Shown here one piece after another: positions 55,291 through 64,000 of a stretch of 64,000 nucleotides of DNA (the stretch's first letter is position 1; the number at the start of each line of letters is the position of its first letter). Under the pieces are notes generated by a model. That model was not told the DNA's origin, did no database searches, and saw nothing but the letters and a program-made list of their open reading frames with translations. This stretch comes from Annona cherimola (taxonomy: Eukaryota > Streptophyta > Magnoliopsida > Magnoliales > Annonaceae): positions 53,014,008 through 53,078,007 of the forward strand of contig CM059973.1 of NCBI GenBank assembly GCA_030490835.1. Reading direction: 5' to 3'. Made by a program: the position numbers and the translations under genes.

Positions 55291-56819
55291 TGACGAGCTG
55301 CGTATATGTCAATTAAAATGCTCACTATTTACACAAGTATACGTGTCGTGTCAAGTAATAAAGAATGAGTAAAGTATCGTTCCCACAAGAAATTGTTAAC
55401 TGAAATTATTAATTAGTTTAGTAGCTTTCGGTGGGTAGAAAATTCTCAATTTATGGATTTAACCTAAAGCTAACAACTGCAACAAGAAGTCAGAGTAGAG
55501 TTCACGAAACTACTAGATACTAGAAACGGGGTTACTAATCGGGGATGACAGATGGATAGCTTGGATTCCTTGAATCTAAACTATATCATATTGGTTCTTT
55601 TTAATTGGATTGTGTATTAATTTACTAGCCCAAGTTCAATAATCTCTATATATGTCTTCCAATACTATATAAAGCTAATTGCACCCTATTTAATTGTTAT
55701 GTTCCCATGCCATTAAATAAAGTAAAATTGATAAGTACATAACCTGTTTAGTGAAAACACAGGGTTTAACGGTATATTCCTATCCGTTAAACAACTCCCC
55801 TTACAAAGAGGAAACTTATGCCCTGCACATGGATCTAGCAGATATTTTCCTCTTCCAAGGATAAATCAAGCAATTAAATCATCTTACAAGGTAGCTAATC
55901 TTGTAAAAAGCATTAAAACCGCACATGCAAAGGTAAATCATACACAATCATATAAAATATCAAATATTCATTCCTGAATTTCAAAGAACCAAGACAATAT
56001 AGTTTAGAGTTCAATTCATCCTAACTATCAATCTAATGGAGGTTTAGTTCAAAGACATGATCATAACATCCATTACATCCATATTGAAAGTATCCATGAA
56101 AGTAGAGAAAGAAAAATAGAAAGAATAAGAGAAAATTGGTTTTCCGGCGGCTTCCACCAACGGAGTTGAATCCCCTCTTCAATCTGTGCTTTGATCGCGT
56201 TTTCGTCTTTCTCGCATTTTCGTCTTTCTCTTCTGTGTAATTCCGTTCTTGGGCTCCCTCTCCGGTCCTCCCGCGCGCAAACCCCTAGGATCTATTTATA
56301 GAGTGACATTGCGCAGCACACGCACTGAAATCTGCGCATACGAATGCATATTGGCGCATAGGCGCCAACTCTCTAGAGGTTTCATGACTTGGAGCTTCTT
56401 TGGGACACACCTGTGTGATTATGCCTGGCACCTGGGCGCCCCTGGTTGGCGCTCAGGCGCCAACTCTCTGGAGGAAAATTGCTTACTGAATTGTGCTAGA
56501 GTCTTGGAGATCCTAGCAAGGGCACGTAGGGTGGCGCCTAGGCGCCATCCACCTACCTCGTGACTTGGTCTCGATTTGCATTCCACTCGCCCGCATGCCT
56601 TCATATGGCCCGTCCTTCCTGCAAAAGATGGAAAAATTAAGTAAATTGACTAAAAATGCTTAATTAATGCTAAAAATGCATAAAAACTAAATATGATCCT
56701 AAAATGCAAAGCGAGTTGAAATTAAGCTAAATGAATGCAAACTAAGCCTAATCTCTCGGACTAACACACAAATACATTCTGAAATGGGCCATGATAACTC
56801 GCATTTTTACGAGTTATCA
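55291..56819 (-). repeat. Tat/Athila-type LTR, duplication copy 2
   Basis: The partner of 7565-9043. Here the LTR start is better kept: minus strand GTTTGGGGGTG, then TGATAACTCG with an inverted CGAGTTATCA 18 bases later. TATA box at 56292. It has a fuller block near 56490-56525 (about 33 bases missing in copy 1). Confidence 0.78.
56292..56301 (-). promoter_or_regulatory. TATA box of the Tat-type LTR, copy 2
   Basis: CTATAAATAG on the minus strand, as at 8547-8556. Confidence 0.65.
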
Positions 56820-57570
56820 CACCCCCAAACTTAAATGTTGCTAGTCCTCGAGCAACACATGCGAACACAATGAATAAATGAATGAATGAATAAATGAATG
56901 CAGACTTTGTCAACTTCGTTTGCTTCCCGTGATGCTTTGATCTATCCATTTATCTATTCAACAAGGTCAAGAGTAATTTAACTTGAAAAATCATCCGTTA
57001 CACAAAACAAGGCATGCCTTTTCATTCTCAAACCAAGTTACATATGAGTGCCAAAATTTCTTAGTACATGATCATAATTCAACATGTTAATCTTCCATTG
57101 GATCAGGAAACTGGTTAGAAAATTAATGGAAACAAGCAAACCAAGGTTTAAGCTTAATTAACTGGTTACAGAAAATAGTAATAAGTCACTAGGTTCAATT
57201 TCTACCAACTGCACATTCTTTTTCCCCCCATACTAATTGTAAAAATTCTCCTCACCATATTTCAGGATATCTGGAAATCTATTTTTTTGGCTCCCCTCAC
57301 CATATTTCAGAGTATCTGGGGAGAATTTTAATTTTAAAGATTTATTATTGTGATTGTCCTTTGCTTTTTTACGCAAACCTTGTCATTTGTTGATGCCAAG
57401 TCCCGGTTACTCAACTTAGGTCAACCACCCCCTTTTTATTTTTCTTATTTTGTTAGGGGTACTGAACATGCCTGTGTAATTTATGTGAAATAATACCATT
57501 TCTGAACCCATTAAAGTACTTGGTCAGCATTTATTGAATTCAATTCTCATCATCTCAATCTGGAAGATAT
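56820..57570 (-). mobile_element. 3' internal region of the Tat-type element, copy 2
   Basis: Polypurine tract and GAGGACTAGCAAC next to the LTR, then non-coding DNA with the CTCACCATATTTCAG repeat, as in 9044-9744. It is joined at about 57570 to plus-strand Tekay-type pol. Confidence 0.65.
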
Positions 57571-59155
57571 ATGATTTGGAAATTTTATACCATCCAGGTA
57601 AGACAAATGTGGTAGCTGATGCATTGAGCAGAAATGTCAGCTTAGCGCATCTTATCACTAAGGAAGAAGGTTTGTTTAAGGAAATAAGACAAATGGAATT
57701 GATTATATGTCCACCAAGAGTCCAAACAAGATTATCACAATTATGCATACAATCGTCACTTTTTGAACAGATTAAGACTGCGCAGCAAATGGATACAGAC
57801 CTACATGCACATGTCGAGAAAATGAAGAAAAAGAGATTGGCTGAATTTGCTGTTGATGAGCAAGGTATGTATAGGTATAAGGGTCGCCTTTGCATACCTA
57901 ATACAGTTGAATTAAAGGAACATATCCTTAAGGAGACACCTTTTTCGCCATTTTCTATTCACCCAGGGAGTACTAAGATGTATCAGGATCTCAAGAAAGT
58001 ATATTGGTGGAATAATATGAAAAGAGAGATCACTGAATATGTGGCTAAGTGTTTAACTTGACAACGGGTGAAAGCAGATCACCAAAGAGTGTCTGGTAAG
58101 CTACAGTCCTTAGAAATTCCTGAATGGAAGTGGGACGACATCATAATGGATTTCATAGAAGGATTACCTAAGACCCAAGCGGGAAAGGGTTCCATATGGG
58201 TAATCGTTGATAGGTTATCGAAAGTTGCGCACTTCCTACCTATAAGAAGGACTTATACAGCAGAAAGGCTAGCTAAAGTCTATTACAAGGAGGTCGTAAG
58301 ACTCCATGGAGTGCCAAAGTCGATTGTCTCGGATAGAGATGCGACCTTTACATCGAGGTTTTGAAAAAGCTTGCACGAAACCCTAGGCACCCAACTCAAG
58401 TTTATTACAACCTTTCATCCTCAAATCGATGGACAAACGGAGCGGGTGGATCAAATTATTGAAGATATGCTCCGTATGTGTACATTGGAGTTTGGAGGAT
58501 CATGGGATGAATATATCTCAACTGCAGAATTCACATATAACAATAGCTATCAAGCTGGCATCCAAATGGCTCCATTTGAAGCGTCATATGGTCGGCGATG
58601 TCGAACGCCATTGAACGAGGATGAAGTTGGAGAGAAAAGACTAGCCCCAGATTTGTCTCAACGAATGGCGGATAAGGTACGGACAATTCATCAGTGTATA
58701 CTCACTGCCAAAAGAGTTACACAGATTGGAAGAGAAGGGATTTGAACATCCAAGTTGGCGAACATGTATTCATAAAGGTCACGCCATTCAAAGGGGTTAC
58801 AAGATTTGGGAAAAGAGGAAAGCTGAATCCAAGATATATTGGACCATTTGAGGTTTTGGAAAAGGTTGAAAAATTAGCCTATTGAGTAGCCTTACCCCCG
58901 GCGTTAGCCCTAGTTCACAATGTATTCCATATATCGATGCTTAGGAAGTATGTTCCGGACCCAACACATATATTAGTGGCTGAAAATCTACCGATTCAAG
59001 ATTATCTGAATTATGAAGAAAGGCCAGTGAGAATCTTGGATCAGAAGGTACAAAAGCTTCGGAATCGGGAAATCGAGTACGTGAAGATTCAATGGAACCG
59101 GTATTCCGAAAATGAAGCCACTTGGGAATTAAAAGAAGAGGTGGAACGGAAATAA
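57571..59155 (+). pseudogene. Tekay-type pol end: RNase H tail, integrase, chromodomain-like tail
   Basis: Reads YDLEILYHPGKTNVVADALS, then the integrase finger ([19 protein letters not shown]), the D-D-E core ([21 protein letters not shown], then TERVDQIIEDM) and the GPF module with LRNREIEYVKIQWNRYSENE. Stops lie at 58059-58061 (family Cys), 58362-58364 (family Trp), about 58883 and 59153; a deletion of about ten bases near 58710 shifts the frame. It is the 3' half of a plus-strand element whose 5' half is lost at the Tat junction, and it is followed by its own polypurine tract and LTR. Confidence 0.88.
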
Positions 59156-59200
59156 CCCCAGCTATTTAAAAGATAGACGGTTTCGAGACAAAACCTATTA

Positions 59201-59214
59201 TAAGGGGGGAGGAT
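59201..59214 (+). other. Polypurine tract of the plus-strand Tekay-type element
   Basis: TAAGGGGGGAGGAT immediately before TGTGAAACCC. Confidence 0.88.
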
Positions 59215-59928
59215 TGTGAAACCCTAACCTATGTAGAACCCATATGTATGTATTGATCATGTACATGACATTTATATATGAATTATTGAATTATGAATTA
59301 TTTATGTGATTTTGCTAATTACTACAATTAGGGTTAAGGATTAGCAATAATGATGTGATTGATCATTTTAAGCTAAAATGAGACAATGGGATTAGAGTAA
59401 ATTGATGTTGATTTAAATGTGCAAATACATCATGGAAAATCATTTTAATTCATTTAATATGAATTATGAGCATTCGTGTGATAATTGACAATTTTAATGG
59501 AAAAACGCTAGAAAATTCATAACTCAACGCCCGTAAGGCAGATTCAAGTGAAATTTGAAATGGTAGTTGAAGATGTTGGGCTTGGTATTATGAAATTATT
59601 GGGTTATGAAAATTCATGATGAAATGAGTATAATGATTGATTGATCATATCTCAATTTCAACTATTAACTTTAGACGGCTATAACTTGAGTTAGGAAAAT
59701 CGGATTGAGATGAAATTTGAAATGGTTGAATGAAATCATGAGATGCACATTTTGGAAGGCTTAGATTAACCATATTATATTGGAAAAATACCTGCATTGA
59801 AAAAGGTATGCATTGTTGACTTTAGCACCTCAAGAGTACCATTCATTTAATGCTAGAGTTCATGAAATAATTGCATGATTTTAATGGAAAATGAGGTGTC
59901 AAATACAGCATATTTTGAGGGTATTTTA

Positions 59929-60224
59929 TGTTGGAAAACATGTGAAAAATGAGCCAAGCCTATGTTTTTTATGATTAACAAATCAATTTGAGTAAGTTTT
60001 GGTTACTAACATGTTTGTGAAAATGATTAAAGGATATACAAATGAAGAATATGAAGCTTGGCAAGACAAGTCGTTTTCCAAGACGACTCAGGCATCAACT
60101 TAGGCCAAGTCGATCCCCAAGTCGACTCCAGCAGCGACTTGAGAATGACATTTTCTTCCAGAGTTGAAATTAAGAATGAGAGGTGCTGAAGTCGCATCCC
60201 AAGTCGACTCCGCTTGCGACTTGA
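59929..60224 (+). repeat. 5' LTR of the copia element, truncated
   Basis: Matches 61341-61635 of the 3' LTR up to GCGACTTGA, then jumps into RT. A few substitutions separate them, so the insertion is not very recent. Confidence 0.92.
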
Positions 60225-60993
60225 AATGTTAAAGAAGTTTGGCATAGAAAACAGCAAAGGGGCAAACACACCTATGAGCTCAACTATTAAAATTGACAAA
60301 GACGAGAAAGGCAAACCAGTCGATTTAAAATTATATAGAAGCATGATAGGTTCTTTATTATATTTAACTTCTTCTAGGCCTGATATATTGTTTAGTGTAT
60401 GTATGTGCTCTAGATTTCAATCATGTCCAAAAGAATCACACTTGGTAGCTGTAAAAAGAATTTTTAGATACTTAGTAAATACTACCAACATAGGACTTTG
60501 GTATCCAAAGGGTTCTAATTTTGATCTAATCGGCTACTCGGATGCGAATTTTTCCGGCTACAAGGTAGATAGAAAAAGCACTAGTGGAACATGTCAGTTT
60601 CTTGGGTACATGTTGGTTTCATGGTTTTCAAGAAAACAAACTAGTGTTGCTCTATCTACGGCGAAAGCCGAATATGTTGCCGCCGGGAGCTGTTGTGCTC
60701 AATTGGTTTGGATGAAACAACAACTTAGGGACTATGACATGAACTTTAAAGATATACCTATTAGATGTGATAATACAAGTGCCATATGTTTAACTAAAAA
60801 TCCAATTTTGCATTCTAGGACCAAGCATATAGACCTTAGACATCACTTTATTAGAGAACATGTAGAAAATCATGATATATGTTTGGAATATGGAAGAACA
60901 GAAGATCAAATTGCAGATATTTTCACCAAACCTCTAGCAAAAGAACCATTTTATAAAATTAGAAATGATATGGGTATGCTTGAATTAACTTAG
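60225..60993 (+). pseudogene. Ty1/copia RT C-terminus and RNase H
   Basis: An uninterrupted frame: MLKKFGIENSKGANTPMS, the end of RT (LYRSMIGSLLYLTSSRPDIL), then RNase H with GYSDANFSGYKVDRKSTSG, ALSTAKAEYVAAG, IRCDNTSAI and FTKPLA. The D-E-D residues of RNase H lie in the YSDA, AEY and CDNTSA blocks. The frame opens about ten codons earlier inside the LTR, a fusion made by the deletion. The stop at 60993 follows the usual MGMLELT end. RT palm with its YVDD box is missing, so it cannot work alone. Confidence 0.92.
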
Positions 60994-61326
60994 ATAAGCA
61001 CAAGCTGAGGGGGAGCAACCCCGCCATTCTCAACGGATTAACCCGCTCCATCTCTATTTTTTGATAAATTGACAAAAAGGGGGAGAAGAGATCAGGATTT
61101 GAGTCTCCATCTTAAATATATGTATGAATGAAGAGATCAGGATTTGTGATGTAATAAAATTTTGTGATGTATTGATAGTAAAATATGTAAAATATGTCTG
61201 TTAATATTATGCTTTTAACTTGTGATTTATTGGAAGTAAAATATGTATGTTAAACTTCAAAATGCACAAATAGTATGTTTTAAAGACATTGAAAGGTACA
61301 TACGCAAATTAGTTTTGTCAATCATC
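60994..61326 (+). other. 3' spacer of the copia element
   Basis: Contains two extra purine runs (GAGGGGGAGC at 61008 and AAAAAGGGGGAGAAGAG at 61074), which may be central or duplicated polypurine tracts. No open frame of note. Confidence 0.6.
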
Positions 61327-61340
61327 AAAAAGGGGGAGAT
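61327..61340 (+). other. Polypurine tract of the copia element
   Basis: AAAAGGGGGAGAT directly before TGTTGGAAAAC. Confidence 0.9.
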
Positions 61341-61484
61341 TGTTGGAAAACATGTGGAAAATAAGCCAAGCCTATGTTTTTGATGACTAACAAATCAATT
61401 TGAGTAAGTTTTGGTTACTAACATGTTTGTGAAAATGATTAAAGGATATACAAATGAAGAATATGAAGCTTGGCAAGACAAGTC

Positions 61485-61800
61485 ATTTTCCAAGTCGACT
61501 CAGGCATCAACATAGGCCAAGTCAATCCCCAAGTCGACTCCAGCAGCGACTTGAGAACGACATTTTCTTCCAGAGTTAAAATCAAGAATGAGAGGTGCTG
61601 AAGTCGCATCCCAAGTCGACTCTGCTTGCGACTTGAGGTGAAGTCGCAGACCAAGTCGACTCCAGTAGCGACTTGGAGGCGTCATTTTTCGTCCAGAGTT
61701 GAAATCGAGAACGAGAGCTGCCGAAGTCGCATCCCAAGTCGACTCCGCATGCGACTTGGGTGAAGTCGCAGACCAAGTCGACTCCAACATCGACTTCAAT
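61485..61800. repeat. Array of AAGTCGACTT-type palindromes, about 123 bp higher-order unit
   Basis: CCAAGTCGACTC alternates with GCGACTTG and GAAGTCGCA. The stretch from GAAGTCGCATCCCAAG at 61600 repeats at 61723. Similar arrays lie at 60055-60224 and, degenerate, at 14880-15790. Confidence 0.85.
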
Positions 61801-62332
61801 CGAACAGGGCATAAATTTCAAAAGTCAAGTCGAGGAATAAGTCGACTTCAAGATAAACTTGAGTCAAGTTGAAAACCAAGTCAACTTAGATGTTCGACTT
61901 GGAACATATGTAGACTAATCCAAGTCCAAAGAAAGCAAGATGCATGAATTCAACTATTCTAATCAAAATATGTTGGACTTGTTCATGCATACAAAGATTC
62001 AAGACTCAAGGATTCAAAATTTGCAAGTCATGGAGCTAAAAGACATCAAGCTAGAATGATCATATAGTGTTCCTAGAAATATAAATCAAGGGAAGAATAA
62101 CCAAACATGAAGAAATTAAAGCAAGCAAGGCATTCCAAGGATTTCAAGTTCATTAAGCAAGCTGACAAAGTGAAGTCACACCCGAAGTCGACTTCACCTG
62201 CGACTTGGGTCATGTCAAGGACCAAGTCGACCCAGACAGGAACTTGAAGAATCAGCGAACAGGCGAAGTCGCACCCGAAGTCGACTCCATCTGCGACTTG
62301 GGTCGCAACGGTTGGAAATTTTTTGAACATTG

Positions 62333-62347
62333 GCGCATTAAATGCGC
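62333..62347. promoter_or_regulatory. Palindrome upstream of the copia TATA box
   Basis: GCGCATTAAATGCGC, a near-perfect palindrome about 40 bases before the TATA box. The minus-strand copia LTR keeps a version (GCGCATTTAATACGCC at 14834-14849), which suggests a U3 regulatory role. Confidence 0.45.
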
Positions 62348-62384
62348 ACCACCTACCTCCAAACGTTCGGATTCCCTCAACAAT

Positions 62385-62393
62385 TATATAAGG
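62385..62393 (+). promoter_or_regulatory. TATA box of the copia 3' LTR
   Basis: TATATAAGG, with a leader resembling a transcript start (GCATTGAATATGAACGAGG) after it. Confidence 0.65.
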
Positions 62394-63652
62394 CATTGAA
62401 TATGAACGAGGAGGTTAGCAGAGAAATCATTGAATGTGCATAACTCTCATCTTCAAGAGCATTAAGTGATCAAGCCATCATATAGAAGAAGAACTTCGCT
62501 TCCAAACTGCCAAGAGCTGCTTGCTGAATCATTAAGCCTACGTTACAAGTTCTTCTCTGCGCCAAATCTGCCTCTACACAACAGTAATGTGTAGAAATTT
62601 TCTTTTGTTATTTTCTTGTTGTATTAAACTTGATTTAGTTTGGATAACTAAGATCAAGTGTAAGCAAAGTAGTGTGTGGTTGGAGTGGAACTCGTCACCT
62701 ACTTGTGCTGTGTATTGTTGATGCCTCCTAGAGCTGGAATCTAGAAGAGAGCAGTGACTCTAGTTGTATTTGTGAAATACAATAGTGGAACCCAAGTCAC
62801 AAGATGTGTGAGCTTGGAAGAGTGGAGTAGGGAGGTTGCCCGAACCACTATAAAAACCTTGTTTGTTGATTTTTATTTATGCTCTCTACACTATATTGCT
62901 TTCCATTTTGTTTCTTCATAAAGGGGACTAGATTAATCCGGGGTAAAGTTTCTTTTTAAGTTGAAAAATTTTAAACACCCAATTCACCCCTCCCCTCTTG
63001 GGTAATAGCCATTAACTCGGGACCAACATTTTATTCAATATTATTAAACATAAAAATGCAGGAATTATCCAGCCATAAATATCCACCATGATGAAGCTAC
63101 AAAGTGTGCAAAATGAGCATAGGTAAGGTGGCAAGAGGGGCGTCCAAGGGGCTGCCTTGCTGCTTATTTTTGAATTTTTTATTTTATAAAATATGCCCAC
63201 ATATTGTTGACATGTAGGGACATTAGAGTATGCATTAAATTATGCAAATTCCTTGCAAGAAAAATTATAAAATACAGTTGAATGGGAGAGAAAAAACGTG
63301 GACAACTTGATTGGGCAATTGACGTGCATGAATATGCTGGTTTGCTGCCATTTTGTTAATTTTTTTAAATACCGAATTAATGCATGAATTAAAGGATAAT
63401 TAGGTGTATATTTTACCCTTAAATGGAGATTAATAAAAAATGGAAAAAATGTGCAAATGGGCAGCAACAATGGACGTGATGGTGGAGGCAGCTGGACGGT
63501 CAAGATGAAAATAGGTTTTTGGAATTTTCAAAAATGGTAAAAAACAATTTTACTTGGCTGTAAAATAGCCAGCACATGAAGGGGATAACCAAGCATTAAA
63601 TAATGTGGAAAAACCCAACAAGTGGGGCCCACAACTAGATCATATCCAGCAC

Positions 63653-63660
63653 TATATAAG
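63653..63660 (+). promoter_or_regulatory. TATA box of the plus-strand 3' LTR
   Basis: TATATAAG in GCACTATATAAGCCATGC, about 1.3 kb into the LTR without the copia insertion. The matching place in the solo LTR is 27458. Confidence 0.6.
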
Positions 63661-64000
63661 CCATGCACGTCCACAAAGAATGAACTTTGGAAATTTGATA
63701 AGTGCTGAAATTCCAGCTCCCCAAGAACAGCTCTCATGTCCCCATTTTTAGCCAGCAAGAAGGAAGAAAAACAAGGAAAAAATAAGGAAAATTTGGTGGA
63801 GAAAATCCATTTCCAAGTGATTAGGGTTTGGAGTGCATAAACCAAGTAAGTGTATGTGTTGTTTTGAGTTGTTTATGTTGAGTTTTAAACTCCAAAATTT
63901 GAATATGAAATGGATGCTTAAAGATTTCCTAAATGATGATTCAACATGCCTTTGATTGAATATGGGATTGGTATTAAGCTTTATGATTGAATTTCCATGT

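Larger units (their letters stand above)
41659..57606 (+). repeat. Segmental duplication, copy 2 (with the 8.1 kb insertion)
   Basis: The partner of 2112-9826 in the same orientation. Beyond both breakpoints the coding sequence runs on without a break (RT to integrase on the left, RNase H to integrase on the right), so this is the parental arrangement. The 8.1 kb element and one AGTTC are absent from copy 1, so the duplication came first. Confidence 0.85.
59929..63028 (+). mobile_element. SIRE-type Ty1/copia element with a large internal deletion, target duplication TTTTA
   Basis: Begins TGTTGGAAAAC and ends GGGACCAACA, flanked by TTTTA at 59924-59928 and 63029-63033. It has 296 bases of 5' LTR, then directly the RT end and RNase H, a short spacer, polypurine tract and a complete 3' LTR. 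The rest of the 5' LTR, primer site, gag, protease, integrase and most of RT are gone. It lies inside the plus-strand Tekay-type LTR. No env-like ORF is present, unlike the copia element at 14171-24360. Confidence 0.93.
61341..63028 (+). repeat. 3' LTR of the copia element
   Basis: 1688 bases, TG...CA ends. It holds the AAGTCGACTT-type array (61485-61800, further copies at 61830-61910 and 62170-62300), a GCGCATTAAATGCGC palindrome at 62333 and a TATA box at 62385. The repeats produce open frames on the minus strand (61439-61821) that encode only repeat peptides. Confidence 0.92.
59215..64000 (+). repeat. 3' LTR (family C type), interrupted by a copia element, cut by the window end
   Basis: Starts TGTGAAACCC after the polypurine tract. 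The part 59470-59760 matches 26615-26880 of the family C solo LTR (repeated AACTCAACGCCCGTAAGG-like and GAGATGAAATTTGAAATGG blocks). It is broken at 59928 by the copia element and resumes at 63029 with a TATA box at 63653. The LTR 3' end with the stem-loop would lie beyond the window. Confidence 0.85.

Noticed and set aside
61439..61821. Repetitive peptide ORFs rich in ESTWDATS on the minus strand
   Set aside because: They translate the AAGTCGACTT array in the copia LTR; no start context and no relation to the element's strand.

Overview
The window is plant nuclear DNA made almost entirely of nested, mostly broken retrotransposons. No host protein-coding gene, rRNA or tRNA gene could be supported. 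The plant assignment rests on Ty3/gypsy elements of the Tekay/Del chromovirus type primed by initiator tRNA-Met, Athila/Tat-type Ty3/gypsy elements with a tRNA-Asp primer site, SIRE-type Ty1/copia elements with an env-like ORF, and RTE-clade LINE tails ending in GAT repeats. The AT-rich background and many solo LTRs suggest repeat-rich, probably pericentromeric or intergenic chromatin of a flowering plant. The species cannot be told from the sequence.

Layout. 1-2111: an AG microsatellite and an unassigned GC-rich stretch. 2112-9826: copy 1 of a segmental duplication, holding a truncated Tekay-type element (called Tekay-A here) on the minus strand with an extra ORF upstream of gag, its LTR, a Tat-type LTR with adjoining internal DNA, and a scrap of plus-strand pol. 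9840-14170: pieces of Tat, Tekay and Athila-type LTRs and a LINE tail. 14171-24360: a minus-strand SIRE-type copia element with RT/RNase H and an env-like ORF, split by a 4.0 kb solo LTR (16552-20562, target duplication CTAAT). 25300-34055: a badly decayed plus-strand Athila-type element whose LTR is split by another solo LTR (25782-30264, AATAT), which itself carries a 5'-truncated RTE LINE (16-base target duplication). 34480-37834: a third solo LTR (GCATC). 39031-57606: the second Tekay-A copy and the second copy of the duplication, interrupted in gag by an 8.1 kb Tekay element (43859-51961, AGTTC) that carries most of gag-pol with only three visible lesions. 57571-64000: a plus-strand Tekay-type pol end and 3' LTR running off the window, with a deleted copia element (59929-63028, TTTTA) inside that LTR.

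How the parts relate. Five insertions have exact target-site duplications, so the order of several events can be read directly. The 8.1 kb element came after the segmental duplication, because copy 1 has the empty site. The same element is bounded by inverted pieces of its own LTR family: a same-family insertion in opposite orientation followed by deletion of the palindrome centre, sealed with a short filler.

The most interesting signals are not genes. All Tekay-type LTR families here, though widely diverged, keep a potential RNA stem-loop about 60 bases from the LTR 3' end with a near-constant loop, and two further shared blocks upstream. Other leads are the pre-gag ORF of Tekay-A, a 49 bp hairpin minisatellite in one solo LTR, GGCGCC palindromes in Tat LTRs, and AAGTCGACTT-type arrays in the copia LTRs. 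All lineage names come from reading motifs by eye; no database search was possible.
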